Shown: piece by piece, positions 17,730 to 26,330 of the stretch
Layout: each line of letters begins with the position of its first letter
Numbering within the stretch: position 1 is the stretch's first letter
Origin: an uncultured Porphyromonadaceae bacterium
GTDB taxonomy: Bacteria; Bacteroidota; Bacteroidia; Bacteroidales; Muribaculaceae
Assembly (NCBI GenBank): GCA_947177035.1
Contig: CAMWSS010000001.1
Span: 89,378-153,377, forward strand
DNA: 64,000 bases
Direction: 5' to 3'
Notes under the pieces: generated by a model
Told to the model about the DNA's origin: nothing
What the model saw: the letters and a program-made list of their open reading frames with translations, nothing else
The model's database searches: none
Translations under genes and position numbers: made by a program

Positions 17730-18884
17730 ATGAAATTACCGAAAAAACTCACGTTTGCAGCGCTGTCGGTGCTCATAGGAGCCACCTCGTTCGGGGTTTC
17801 GGCACAGGAGGCGGCTGCTGTCACTTCCGTCACTACTGAACCGACGGAGGTGTTCAACCCCCACTGGTTCCTTCAGGCCCAGGGCGGAGTCGGCTACACA
17901 TTCGGAGAATCCGAAAGCACTTCCGACATGATATCGCCCGCCGCCGCACTCTATGGCGGCTACCGCTTCAACCCGCTGTTCGGACTGCGCTTCGGCCTGA
18001 GCGGATGGCAGGGCCGCGGCAGCTGGGTCGAGCCCCGCATGGACTATAAGTTCAACTATCTCCAGGGCAATGTCGACGCAATGCTCTCGCTGACCAACCT
18101 GTTCTGCGGCTACAAACCCGGACGCCTGATCGACTCATATCTGTTTCTGGGTGTGGGCGTGAACGGAGGCTTCAACAATGACGAGGCCGTCGATCTCAAC
18201 GCTCAGGGCTATAAATTCCTCAACCTCTGGGAAGGCCACAAAATCATGTGGGCCGGCCGCGCAGGCCTGGGACTGAGCTTCAACCTCAGCCGCCTGTTTG
18301 CCATCAACCTGGAAGTGAACGGCAACATGCTCCCCGACGATTTCAACTCGAAGAAGGGCACCGTCTTTGACTGGCAGCTCAACGGCCTTGTCGGCGTGTC
18401 GTTCAAATTCGGCTCGACCCGTCCGGCCAAAGTGCAGATTGTCGAAGAGGCCGAAATGGAAATCGTTCCGGCTCCCCGTCCCCAGCCGGTTGAACCGGTT
18501 GAACCCGCTCCTGCCCGCGAGGAAGAGAAGAAAGACCAGACAGCTGCCCGGCAGACCGTTGCCGAAACCGTTGCCTACGACATCTTCTTCTCCATCAACT
18601 CGTCTGTCATCAGCGATCTCGAACAATCCAAGATCGAGCAGCTGGCCGGATACATGAAAGAGCACTCCGACGTGAAAGTGGTAGTGACCGGCTATGCCGA
18701 CAAAGCCACCGGCAACTCGGCGTTCAACATGACCCTCTCGCAGCGCCGCGCCGAAGCGGTTGCCGCCGCTCTCGTCAAGGCCGGCGTGCAGTCAGAGCGC
18801 ATCAGCACCGTGGCCAAGGGCGACACCGAACAGCCTTACACCGACAACGTCAAGAACCGTGTGGCCATCGCCATCGCAAAATAA
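17730..18884 (+). CDS. OmpA-family outer-membrane protein
   Basis: 384 residues: signal peptide (about 1-25, ending VSAQ), N-terminal beta-barrel of about 210 residues, a proline-rich hinge (RPQPVEPVEPAPA, about 250-262), and a C-terminal OmpA peptidoglycan-binding domain (about 285-384). The last contains VVVTGYADKATGN and NMTLSQRRAEAVAAAL, where the D and R that hold diaminopimelate are expected. It ties the outer membrane to the cell wall. Directly downstream of the giant lipoprotein gene; both look highly expressed and may act together at the surface (inference). Confidence 0.9.
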   Translation: MKLPKKLTFAALSVLIGATSFGVSAQEAAAVTSVTTEPTEVFNPHWFLQAQGGVGYTFGESESTSDMISPAAALYGGYRFNPLFGLRFGLSGWQGRGSWVEPRMDYKFNYLQGNVDAMLSLTNLFCGYKPGRLIDSYLFLGVGVNGGFNNDEAVDLNAQGYKFLNLWEGHKIMWAGRAGLGLSFNLSRLFAINLEVNGNMLPDDFNSKKGTVFDWQLNGLVGVSFKFGSTRPAKVQIVEEAEMEIVPAPRPQPVEPVEPAPAREEEKKDQTAARQTVAETVAYDIFFSINSSVISDLEQSKIEQLAGYMKEHSDVKVVVTGYADKATGNSAFNMTLSQRRAEAVAAALVKAGVQSERISTVAKGDTEQPYTDNVKNRVAIAIAK

Positions 18885-18929
18885 AAAGACATATTGTTCT
18901 AAAATATGTGTGAATAAATAGTTAGGAGG

Positions 18930-18974
18930 ATACGGAGTTACATGACAGCCACCTGCAGTAACTCCGTATTTTTT
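18930..18974 (+). terminator. Rho-independent terminator after the OmpA-family gene
   Basis: ATACGGAGTTAC (18930-18941) and GTAACTCCGTAT (18958-18969) form a perfect 12-bp stem followed by TTTTTT. An outer inverted repeat (TGTGTGAATA at 18907-18916, TATTCACACA at 18985-18994) encloses it. Confidence 0.93.
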
Positions 18975-19026
18975 CCCGCAAACATATTCACACAGCCGAC
19001 AGCACACACATATATATAATAAAAAC

Positions 19027-19068
19027 AGCGCGTCATTCTCTACATTGAAATGACGCGCTTATTTTTTT
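19027..19068 (+). terminator. Second terminator, possibly bidirectional
   Basis: AGCGCGTCATT (19027-19037) pairs with AATGACGCGCT (19049-19059), followed by TATTTTTTT on the plus strand. On the minus strand the stem is followed by GTTTTTA, so it may also stop transcription from the CoA-transferase side. Confidence 0.85.
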
Positions 19069-19105
19069 AACAAACACCTTATAATTAATTATCCGGTGCA
19101 AAGTT

Positions 19106-19137
19106 AGTGAGTATTGCCGAGGGCGGCAATACTCACT
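19106..19137. terminator. Perfect hairpin between convergent genes
   Basis: AGTGAGTATTGCCG (19106-19119) and CGGCAATACTCACT (19124-19137) form a 14-bp perfect stem with a 4-nt loop, 12 bp after the CoA-transferase stop. A TTTT follows on the plus strand only; probably an mRNA 3'-end structure. Confidence 0.55.
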
Positions 19138-19149
19138 TTTCGGTAATTT

Positions 19150-20631
19150 TCAGAGTCGGGCGTTGCGCATGTCGCCGGTTTCGTTGAAGGCGACGTGGAA
19201 GGCAAACGCTTTTTCGAGCACGTGGGGGGTCTGTCCGCCACGGCCGAGTTTGAGATATTCGCGCAGCAGCGGACGATAGTCGGGATGAGCGCAATTGTTG
19301 ATGATCAGCTCGGCGCGCTGCACGGGGTCTTTGCCGCGCAGATCGGCAACGCCCTGGTCGGTGACGAGCACGTCGACAGAGTGTTCGCTGTGGTCGGCAT
19401 GGGCAACCATCGGCACGATATTGGAGATGGCTCCGCCTTTCGACACTGACGGGCATGAGAAGATGGACAGATATCCGTTGCGGGTAAAGTCACCCGAACC
19501 GCCGATGCCGTTCATCATCTTGGTGCCGAGCACGTGAGTGGAGTTGATCGCACCGAATATGTCGGCCTCGAGAGCGGTGTTCATGGCGATGACACCGAGT
19601 CGGCGGATCACTTCGGGGTTGTTGCTCAGCTCGCTGGGACGGATCACCACACGGCGGCAGAATTCAGCGTCGTGGGCAAAGAAGCGGGCCTGGGTCTCGT
19701 CGCTCATTGTCAGCGAGCAGGTGCTGGCAAAGATGCAGCGGTCACGCTCCATGAGGTCGAGCACGGCGTCCTGCACCACTTCGGTATACATTGCGAAGGG
19801 CGGGATCTCGGTGGCGTCGGCCAGGCCATAGAGCACGGCATTGGCCACGTTGCCCACGCCGCTCTGGATCGGCAGGAATTCCTTTGGCAGACGGCCGGCA
19901 CGCAGTTCGCCGATCAGGAACTCACAGACGTTGTGGCCGATCTTCTTTGTGGTATCGTCCAGGGCGGTGAAAGGCTTCACGCCGTCGGTCTGGTGAGTGT
20001 TGACCACGCCGATCACCTTGCTCGGGTCGACATAGAGATATGGAGATCCGATGCGGTCTTTGGGCGAGTAAATGGGAATTTCGCGACGATAGGGAGGATC
20101 GGCCGGCAGATACAGGTCGTGGAGACCCTCGATTTTGGGATTGATAGCCGAGTTGTGTTCGATGATGATCTTCTTGGCCATCTTGGCGACCGTGGTGACG
20201 ATGCCGGCACCGGTGCCGAGCACCAGACGTCCGTCGGGCTGCACGTCGGCGGCCTCGATCACGGCCACGTCGATGTCGCCCAGGAAGCCATAGCGCAGTT
20301 TCTGCGCCATTTCAGAAAGATGCTGGTCGAAATAATGGGTATCGTGCGCATTGATGCGCGTGCGCATGTCGGGAGTGTTCTGATAGGGCGCGCGGCGTTC
20401 AACGGCATTGGCGTTCGACAGGGCGCCGTCAACGTGACGGTTGGTCGACGCGCCTGTGAAAAGGCTGATTTTGTATGGGCGTCCGGCCTCATGTTCGCTG
20501 ACGGCATGGGCGGCCACGGCGTCAAACGTGTCTTTGGGCACACCAGGAGCGGTGAACCCCGAAAGGCCCACGGTGTCGCCGTGTTTGATGTGTGACGCGG
20601 CTTCTTCAGGTGTTAGTATGGGAAATGACAT
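19150..20631 (-). CDS. Acetyl-CoA hydrolase/transferase (succinyl-CoA:acetate CoA-transferase type)
   Basis: 493 residues, class I CoA-transferase of the AarC/Cat1 family. The predicted catalytic glutamate is E284 in AMYTEVVQD, which forms the glutamyl-CoA thioester; the NGIGGSGDF motif and VVNTHQTDGVKPF segment are also typical. Moves CoA between succinate (or propionate) and acetate, a step used by Bacteroidales to recover energy in succinate/propionate fermentation. Monocistronic: it has its own -7 box upstream and hairpins downstream. Confidence 0.9.
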   Translation of the reverse strand: MSFPILTPEEAASHIKHGDTVGLSGFTAPGVPKDTFDAVAAHAVSEHEAGRPYKISLFTGASTNRHVDGALSNANAVERRAPYQNTPDMRTRINAHDTHYFDQHLSEMAQKLRYGFLGDIDVAVIEAADVQPDGRLVLGTGAGIVTTVAKMAKKIIIEHNSAINPKIEGLHDLYLPADPPYRREIPIYSPKDRIGSPYLYVDPSKVIGVVNTHQTDGVKPFTALDDTTKKIGHNVCEFLIGELRAGRLPKEFLPIQSGVGNVANAVLYGLADATEIPPFAMYTEVVQDAVLDLMERDRCIFASTCSLTMSDETQARFFAHDAEFCRRVVIRPSELSNNPEVIRRLGVIAMNTALEADIFGAINSTHVLGTKMMNGIGGSGDFTRNGYLSIFSCPSVSKGGAISNIVPMVAHADHSEHSVDVLVTDQGVADLRGKDPVQRAELIINNCAHPDYRPLLREYLKLGRGGQTPHVLEKAFAFHVAFNETGDMRNARL

Positions 20632-20669
20632 ATCAAGGTTAGATTTTAGTTAATTTAGTATCAATGACG

Positions 20670-20677
20670 CAAAGATA
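20670..20677 (-). promoter_or_regulatory. Promoter -7 box for the CoA-transferase gene
   Basis: TATCTTTG on the minus strand, 38 bp upstream of the ATG. The -33 region is an A/T run without clear TTTG. Confidence 0.6.
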
Positions 20678-20738
20678 CGCAAAAACTTCATAATAAAAAA
20701 GATATGCAAGATGCAAAGCTCGGCTGCAACAAGATGAA

Positions 20739-23700
20739 TCAGTTGCAGACCAGAACTTTGCGGCCGTTGACAATATAGACGCCGGGGCGCGAGATGGCGC
20801 GCAGGCGGCGGCCGTTGAGGTCATAGATTCCGGTGGCGGGACCGACGGCGGAGTCGGGAGCGGAAATTTCATTGATGCCGGTGTCGGCTCCATACTTCAC
20901 GGTGATGGTCTTGTGGGCGGTGACGCAGTCAAGTCCTTCGTTGCCGTCAATATCAAGGATCTCGCGGCCGGGACGCAGTGACGCGGCAAACAGGAATTCG
21001 CTTCCGGCGGCGATCTCCACCGAACGCTCCAGCAGCACAGCGCCCTTTTCGTCGACCTCGGTCACAGTCACTTCATAGAGCGGAGCGGCAGTGAATTCAA
21101 AAATCTCGACCGGCTGGCCACGGTCAGGGCCCCAGCCCGACAGCGATCCGTCGGTGTTGCCGTCCCAGTAGAGATCATTGCTCGAGTTCTTGATGCGCCA
21201 GTTTTCGGCCGACGCGTCGTAGGTGCAGACAAACGGCTCGCCCTGCTCGCTGAGATAGATCAGGTTTGATCCGCCGGAAGTGAACACAGCAGGCACGTAG
21301 AGACCGGAGGCTGCATTCTTGAATTTGAAGTTTGAGCCGGATGCCTCGGCAATCCAGATATAGTTTGAACCGGTGTTGCGACACGATGAGGAACCCATCA
21401 CGGCGTTGGACGATGTGGCATAGCGGTACACGTTACGGCCTCCGCCGCGCGGGTCGGCATCATAGAGCACATAGGAGTGGCCGTCTTCCAGCTTGCTGAC
21501 CGGATCGGCCAGATCGCGCACTCCGATATGGGCGTCGGTCGAGTAGACGGCGGTGACGGTCACGTCGGCCGTCGGGGTTACTGAGGCGGGAGATCCGTCG
21601 GCCATCTTCTCGAATTTGAAATAAGGCACCTCGGGAGCCTTGACCGCCGTGGCCTTGCCCACCGGCGCGGCCGTGTGCACACGGTCAATGAGAGTGCCGC
21701 CGGCCAGACGGCATTCATAGGTCAGAGTCCAGGCCGTGCGCTCATAGACAACGCGATAGCCGGTTGAGGTGGCGGTGTGGCTTTTATAGACGAAATTGGC
21801 GGGAGCGGGGAATATGTCGGTGATGTCGGCGCTAGGAATCCAGTCGCTGCCGACGGGATGCGAGATCTCGGCGGTGAGGATATGGTTTCCGTCGGTGTCG
21901 ACGCACTCCAGCGTCAGAACTTCGGCCTTATGTATGCTCCACGTGGCGCTCTGGTTGCGCACGGCGTTTCCTGCCGTGGTCGAACCGGCGCTGACAGTGC
22001 CCGGATTGACCATCGACCCGGCCGACAGAGGATAGAAGTTGCGGCCGTTGATGCTCAATGCGAAATCGTCATGGCCCTCCCAGCGGACAATGCGCACGTT
22101 GGGTTCGGCGGGTCTGGAGTCGCTCATCAGCACCGGATAGCCGGCGTCACCGCTGAAGAAGCTGATGCCGGGAGTAGATGACACGGCCTCGGCCGCCACT
22201 CCGGCAATGTAACGTCCGGTGGCGTTGTTGCGCAGGGTCACATACTGGATATTGTGAGCCTTGTCGGTCACTGATTCCTCTATCACCCAGGCTTCATAGC
22301 CTCCGTCGGCACACCATGCAAGCTTGTCGCCGGCACCATTGTCACCGATATGCGCCTGACCGAAATCAGCGTCTGTGTTATAGATCACATACTGGCTGCC
22401 CTTTTCAAAGAAGTCGAACTCGGGATAGATCTCGTCGGCAGTGTCCTCGCCTGAGAAGAGCCAGATGCCGCCGTTGCCGTCGGCCGGATCATTCCAGTTG
22501 TTGACAGTCTGGTTCTGTGCGGCCTGCGCGCAGTTGAGCCACCACGAATCGCCCTTGTCGGAACGTATGGAGTAATAATAGCTGCTTTCCTCCTTGCCGA
22601 AGTGCTGGCCAAGGACAAAGTTATAGTTCTTGACTGAATTGTCGTATTTCCAGTGGGCGCTGACCGACGATCCGATCATGGCCGGGTTGACAGAGCCGCC
22701 AGGCACGGCGCGACACACCATGGCGAACTTGCCCGATCCGGCAGGATCCGGCTCGAAAGTCCAGTATTGCCAGTCATAGGCGGCATTGCCTTCGGCAACC
22801 TGGGTGTTTGTCCACAGCTGACCCACAGTGGCGCTCTTCTCCGATACCAGCGGCGAACCGTCGCGCACCAGCTCGATGCAGCGGTCCTTGCGGTTGGTGT
22901 CATGGCTGGCGCGTGTTATCAGGCGGTAGTATGCACCCTCTTCCGGATAAACCACGTCGGGTTCCACGCCGGCATTGTCGACATAATGCTTGCCATAAGT
23001 GAATCCGCGCAGGTCGAGCAACCGGGTGTCGGCATTGAAACGCTTCTTGAAATCAGTGAAATTCTTTTTGCTCTGCGGCGACCATCCGGTCTCAGCCACG
23101 GCGATCATGCGCGGCAGCGAATTATACTCCACATGGGCCGGCTCGGCTATATATTCCGTCCAGAGATTACACTGCACGCCATAGTAGAGCGGCAGCAGCG
23201 CCGGATCGGTGGTGGTCGAAGGCTGCGTGTTATAAACCGTCTCGAGAGTTATCGGGCCGCTCATCGACTTCGGTTCAGACGATCCGCTCCACTGGCTGTA
23301 GTCTATATAATAATGATAGGTCGAACACCAGACGCTGCGCAGGCCCAGCTTGGCGGCCTTATATGACGGGCCGTCGGCGGCCGTTCCGCCAAGCCAGTCA
23401 TAGATCATGATGTCGGCCTCCTGCACCATCTTCGGGTCGGCGCCTTCCGAAGTGAGCACCTCGTTCCAGCAGATCAGCTTTTTGCCCTTGGGCTTCACAT
23501 AGTCTGCGATCTGCTTCGAGAACCAGCTTTGCAGAGCATTGTCTGTCGAGATGCCCAGCTCGCTTTTCATGGCCTGTATGGATGCCGACGAGGCCCATGC
23601 GCTCTTGGGGCATTCGTCACCGCCGATGTGTATATACTCATAAGGGAATATCTCGACCAGCTCGTCCATGACATCGCGGCAGAACTGCATGACGGCCGGA

Positions 23701-24617
23701 TTCGAGATGTCGAGAATATTGGTCGACACACCCGGCCAATAACGCACCTTGTACTCACCCTGAGGATTGGTGCTCATCTGCGGATAAGCAGCGATGGCGG
23801 CCTCCATGTGTCCGGGCATATCCACCTCAGGAATCACCTCGATGTGGCGCTCCTTTGCATAGGCCACCACCTCTTTCAGCTCACTGACAGTGAAATACTG
23901 CGGGCCATAAGGGCGGTTCAGATAATATTCATAGTGATTATCAAAGTCCCACCAGTAGGCATTCGGAGCGGTGGCGGCCACTTCGATCAGCTTGGGATAC
24001 TTCGGAATCTCGATTCGCCAGCCCTGGTCGTCGGTCAGATGCCAGTGGAAACGGTTCATCTTATAATAGCTCATCACGTCGAGCATGCGCTTCACCTGGT
24101 CCACATCAAAGAAGTGGCGGGCACAGTCAAGCTCATAGCCGCGATGCACATAGCGCGGCTCATCATTTATCTCCATCACCGGCAGCGCATATGGTCCGAC
24201 GCCGTCCATTTCAGCCATCACGTTGGCCGGAAGCACTTTCTTTATCGTCTGGAAGGCATAGTAAAGGCCGGCGGCCGACGAGGCGGCAATGCTGACACCA
24301 CCGGCCTTGACACTGAGCCGATAGCCTTCTTCAGGCACTGACTCGTCTTTGGTGACGGAAAAAAGGCCGTCAGCCCCTTCGGTCACAACAATGCCGGTTC
24401 CCTTTTTCAAAGAAGTGGCAAACTTGGTTATTTCAGCCTTCATTTCATCATCCAGCCCCGAGGAAGCAACCTGAAACGAAGACGGCAAGACGAGTTCGCC
24501 ATCTCCAACCGTCATCTGCTTGGGGGTCGGTGTAAGATTCACGAAAGCGCTTGCTTCAGCATACGGAGAGCATAAGGCAGCGACTCCGAGCGTCAAAGCT
24601 AAAATACTGATTTTCAT
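20739..24617 (-). CDS. GH20 beta-N-acetylhexosaminidase, multidomain, with CTD-like tail
   Basis: 1292 residues. Signal peptide (about 1-23), GH20b-like N-domain (about 25-150), then the GH20 barrel (about 152-530) with HWHLTDDQGWRIEIPKYP, PEVDMPGHMEAA and catalytic D334-E335 in HIGGDECPKSAW. Substrate-assisted catalysis removes terminal GlcNAc/GalNAc from glycans such as mucin or host N-glycans. Residues about 545-900 and 1075-1190 resemble ricin-like or discoidin-like carbohydrate modules (NGRNFYPLSAG, YVLYDADPRGGGRNVY); three short MucBP-like beta modules lie near 905-975, 980-1050 and 1195-1245. The end (TGIYDLNGRRLRAISRPGVY) is a CTD, so surface display by type IX secretion is predicted. 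Confidence 0.92.
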   Translation of the reverse strand: MKISILALTLGVAALCSPYAEASAFVNLTPTPKQMTVGDGELVLPSSFQVASSGLDDEMKAEITKFATSLKKGTGIVVTEGADGLFSVTKDESVPEEGYRLSVKAGGVSIAASSAAGLYYAFQTIKKVLPANVMAEMDGVGPYALPVMEINDEPRYVHRGYELDCARHFFDVDQVKRMLDVMSYYKMNRFHWHLTDDQGWRIEIPKYPKLIEVAATAPNAYWWDFDNHYEYYLNRPYGPQYFTVSELKEVVAYAKERHIEVIPEVDMPGHMEAAIAAYPQMSTNPQGEYKVRYWPGVSTNILDISNPAVMQFCRDVMDELVEIFPYEYIHIGGDECPKSAWASSASIQAMKSELGISTDNALQSWFSKQIADYVKPKGKKLICWNEVLTSEGADPKMVQEADIMIYDWLGGTAADGPSYKAAKLGLRSVWCSTYHYYIDYSQWSGSSEPKSMSGPITLETVYNTQPSTTTDPALLPLYYGVQCNLWTEYIAEPAHVEYNSLPRMIAVAETGWSPQSKKNFTDFKKRFNADTRLLDLRGFTYGKHYVDNAGVEPDVVYPEEGAYYRLITRASHDTNRKDRCIELVRDGSPLVSEKSATVGQLWTNTQVAEGNAAYDWQYWTFEPDPAGSGKFAMVCRAVPGGSVNPAMIGSSVSAHWKYDNSVKNYNFVLGQHFGKEESSYYYSIRSDKGDSWWLNCAQAAQNQTVNNWNDPADGNGGIWLFSGEDTADEIYPEFDFFEKGSQYVIYNTDADFGQAHIGDNGAGDKLAWCADGGYEAWVIEESVTDKAHNIQYVTLRNNATGRYIAGVAAEAVSSTPGISFFSGDAGYPVLMSDSRPAEPNVRIVRWEGHDDFALSINGRNFYPLSAGSMVNPGTVSAGSTTAGNAVRNQSATWSIHKAEVLTLECVDTDGNHILTAEISHPVGSDWIPSADITDIFPAPANFVYKSHTATSTGYRVVYERTAWTLTYECRLAGGTLIDRVHTAAPVGKATAVKAPEVPYFKFEKMADGSPASVTPTADVTVTAVYSTDAHIGVRDLADPVSKLEDGHSYVLYDADPRGGGRNVYRYATSSNAVMGSSSCRNTGSNYIWIAEASGSNFKFKNAASGLYVPAVFTSGGSNLIYLSEQGEPFVCTYDASAENWRIKNSSNDLYWDGNTDGSLSGWGPDRGQPVEIFEFTAAPLYEVTVTEVDEKGAVLLERSVEIAAGSEFLFAASLRPGREILDIDGNEGLDCVTAHKTITVKYGADTGINEISAPDSAVGPATGIYDLNGRRLRAISRPGVYIVNGRKVLVCN

Positions 24618-24670
24618 GATATAATTAATGTGAAGATAATGATTGTATGCTACTAGTGAATTTTATTTGA

Positions 24671-24702
24671 CAAATTTACAAAGTTCCTGCGAATTTGCCA
24701 AA
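24671..24702 (-). promoter_or_regulatory. Promoter for the GH20 gene
   Basis: On the minus strand TTTG (24702-24699) is followed after 20 bp by TAAATTTG (24678-24671), a full consensus match. Leader of about 45 nt. Confidence 0.8.
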
Positions 24703-24733
24703 CAAAATCCGAACTATCTGAAAAATAGCAAAA

Positions 24734-26236
24734 TCAGTATAACGACAACAAAGCGTCGATGACGCGTCGGTCGTTGCTCAGACGCGGAATCTTGCGCTGT
24801 CCTCCAAGTTTTCCTGTCGATGCAAGCCACCGGTTGAAAGTGCCGTCGGGAACGGCCACGAGCTCAAGCGGAGCAAGGAATATTCCGCCTTCGCGTTTTG
24901 CGGCATAGTCGGAATTTTCGTCACAGAGATGGCGGTCGAGCGTGGCGGCGAATTCGTCCATTGAGCGCGGCGGGCGGGAGAATTCCACGGCCCACTGGTG
25001 GTGTCCCTTGGTGCGGCAGGAGGTATAGACCGGAGCCGCCGTGTAGTCAACCACTGCGCATCCGAGTTCACGGCATGTGCGCGTCAGGGCCGCATCGGCA
25101 TTATGCACCATCAGCTCCTCGCCGAAAGCGTTGATGAATGATTTTGTGCGTCCGGCCACGGTGACGCGCAGCGGCTGCACGGACTCGATCCTGACAGTGT
25201 CGCCCAGCGGATAGCGCCACAGACCGTTGGCCGACGTGATTGTGAGCGCATAGACGTTGCCGGGCGAGATTTCCCAGCATGGCACCGGCCTGGCGTCGGG
25301 GTTGTCGGCTGGCGTGAATTCAAAAAACACGCCGCAGTCAGTGAGCAGAAGCATGGCCTTGGTGTCGGCGCTGTCACGCACGGCAAAGAACCCTTCGGAG
25401 GCATTGTATGTCTCATGATAGCTCATCCTCGACGGATCGATTATGCTGTCATATTGCTCACGATATGGCTCGAAAGAGATGCCGCCGTGGAAAAACACCT
25501 CGAGTCCCGGCCACACTTCATGGATCTCGGAGGCTCCGGTGCGCGCAAGCACTCCGCGAAGAACCGTCAGAAACCATGAGGGCACGCCGGAAAGGTTGGT
25601 GACGTTGCACGCCGACGCCTCGCTGACGAGCCGCGGCAGCTTGAGACTCCAGTCTTCCATCAGAGCCGTGGCACGCGATGGCACGCGGCAGAACTCCACC
25701 AACGGACCGATCGAGCGGATAAGATGGGCCGAGAGATCTCCCACCCTCACTTTTGGCGGCAACCCGGTGAGAGCAGTGGCGAAACTGCCCCCGAGGATCA
25801 TGCCCTTGCCGGAAAACATACGTGACTCTGGATGAAGCCTGAGATATGACGCCACGGTCATGGCCGAACCGCGATAGTGGCAGTTGCGAAGCGACTCGTC
25901 GGTCACGGGGACGTATTTGCTGCGTCCGTCGGAAGTGCCGCTGCTCTGCGCATAGCGCCGGCAGACGCCGGGCCAGAGCACGTCAGACTCGCCGCCAAGC
26001 ATTCGCATCACCTCCGGCCTGATCTGCTCATAGGGGCGGCATGGCACCCTGTCGGCATACACGGCATAAGAGTCGATCGACGCAAAATCCCAGCGGCGCC
26101 CCACCTCTGTGTGGCGGGCAGACCGGAGCAGACGGCGCAACAGTTTCCGCTGGACATCCTCCGGGTTTGAGCGGGCGTGATCCAGCGAAGCATACACGTG
26201 ATTGAAGTATGGACGGACAAGCGGTGTCAGGTTCAT
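24734..26236 (-). CDS. GH3 auxin-responsive-promoter family protein (acyl-adenylate/amide synthetase-like)
   Basis: 500 residues over the whole length of the GH3 family (ANL-related fold). Visible signatures are the ATP-loop-like YAQSSGTSDGRSKYVPVT (about 95-112), SYHETYNASEGFFAVR and GLWRYPLGDTVRI, followed by the C-domain segment FINAFGEELMVHNAD. Plant members join amino acids to acyl hormones; in Bacteroidota the family is common but the substrate is unknown. Start chosen at the ATG at 26236, 8 bp after a TAATTTTG box, implying an almost leaderless mRNA. Divergent from aroA. Confidence 0.85.
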   Translation of the reverse strand: MNLTPLVRPYFNHVYASLDHARSNPEDVQRKLLRRLLRSARHTEVGRRWDFASIDSYAVYADRVPCRPYEQIRPEVMRMLGGESDVLWPGVCRRYAQSSGTSDGRSKYVPVTDESLRNCHYRGSAMTVASYLRLHPESRMFSGKGMILGGSFATALTGLPPKVRVGDLSAHLIRSIGPLVEFCRVPSRATALMEDWSLKLPRLVSEASACNVTNLSGVPSWFLTVLRGVLARTGASEIHEVWPGLEVFFHGGISFEPYREQYDSIIDPSRMSYHETYNASEGFFAVRDSADTKAMLLLTDCGVFFEFTPADNPDARPVPCWEISPGNVYALTITSANGLWRYPLGDTVRIESVQPLRVTVAGRTKSFINAFGEELMVHNADAALTRTCRELGCAVVDYTAAPVYTSCRTKGHHQWAVEFSRPPRSMDEFAATLDRHLCDENSDYAAKREGGIFLAPLELVAVPDGTFNRWLASTGKLGGQRKIPRLSNDRRVIDALLSLY

Positions 26237-26244
26237 TGTGATTG

Positions 26245-26252
26245 CAAAATTA
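26245..26252 (-). promoter_or_regulatory. Promoter -7 box for the GH3-family gene
   Basis: TAATTTTG on the minus strand ends 8 bp before the ATG at 26236. No clear TTTG -33 element. Confidence 0.55.
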
Positions 26253-26317
26253 ACATTTTCTTCTCAATATATAACACATAAACCGGCCAGAAAGCTTTTT
26301 TAATGCTTAAAAAAACG

Positions 26318-26325
26318 TAACTTTG
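26318..26325 (+). promoter_or_regulatory. Promoter -7 box for aroA
   Basis: TAACTTTG ends 5 bp before the ATG at 26331. The -33 position is a T run (26296-26301). If real, the mRNA is leaderless or starts at the later ATG at 26340. Confidence 0.5.
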
Positions 26326-26330
26326 TGGCT

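Noticed and set aside
19534..20595. 353-codon plus-strand frame opposite the CoA-transferase
   Set aside because: Antisense shadow; the minus-strand enzyme is complete with catalytic Glu and promoter.
26325..26330. GTG start for aroA at 26325
   Set aside because: It lies on the last base of the -7 box and would precede the start of transcription; ATG 26331 or 26340 fits better.
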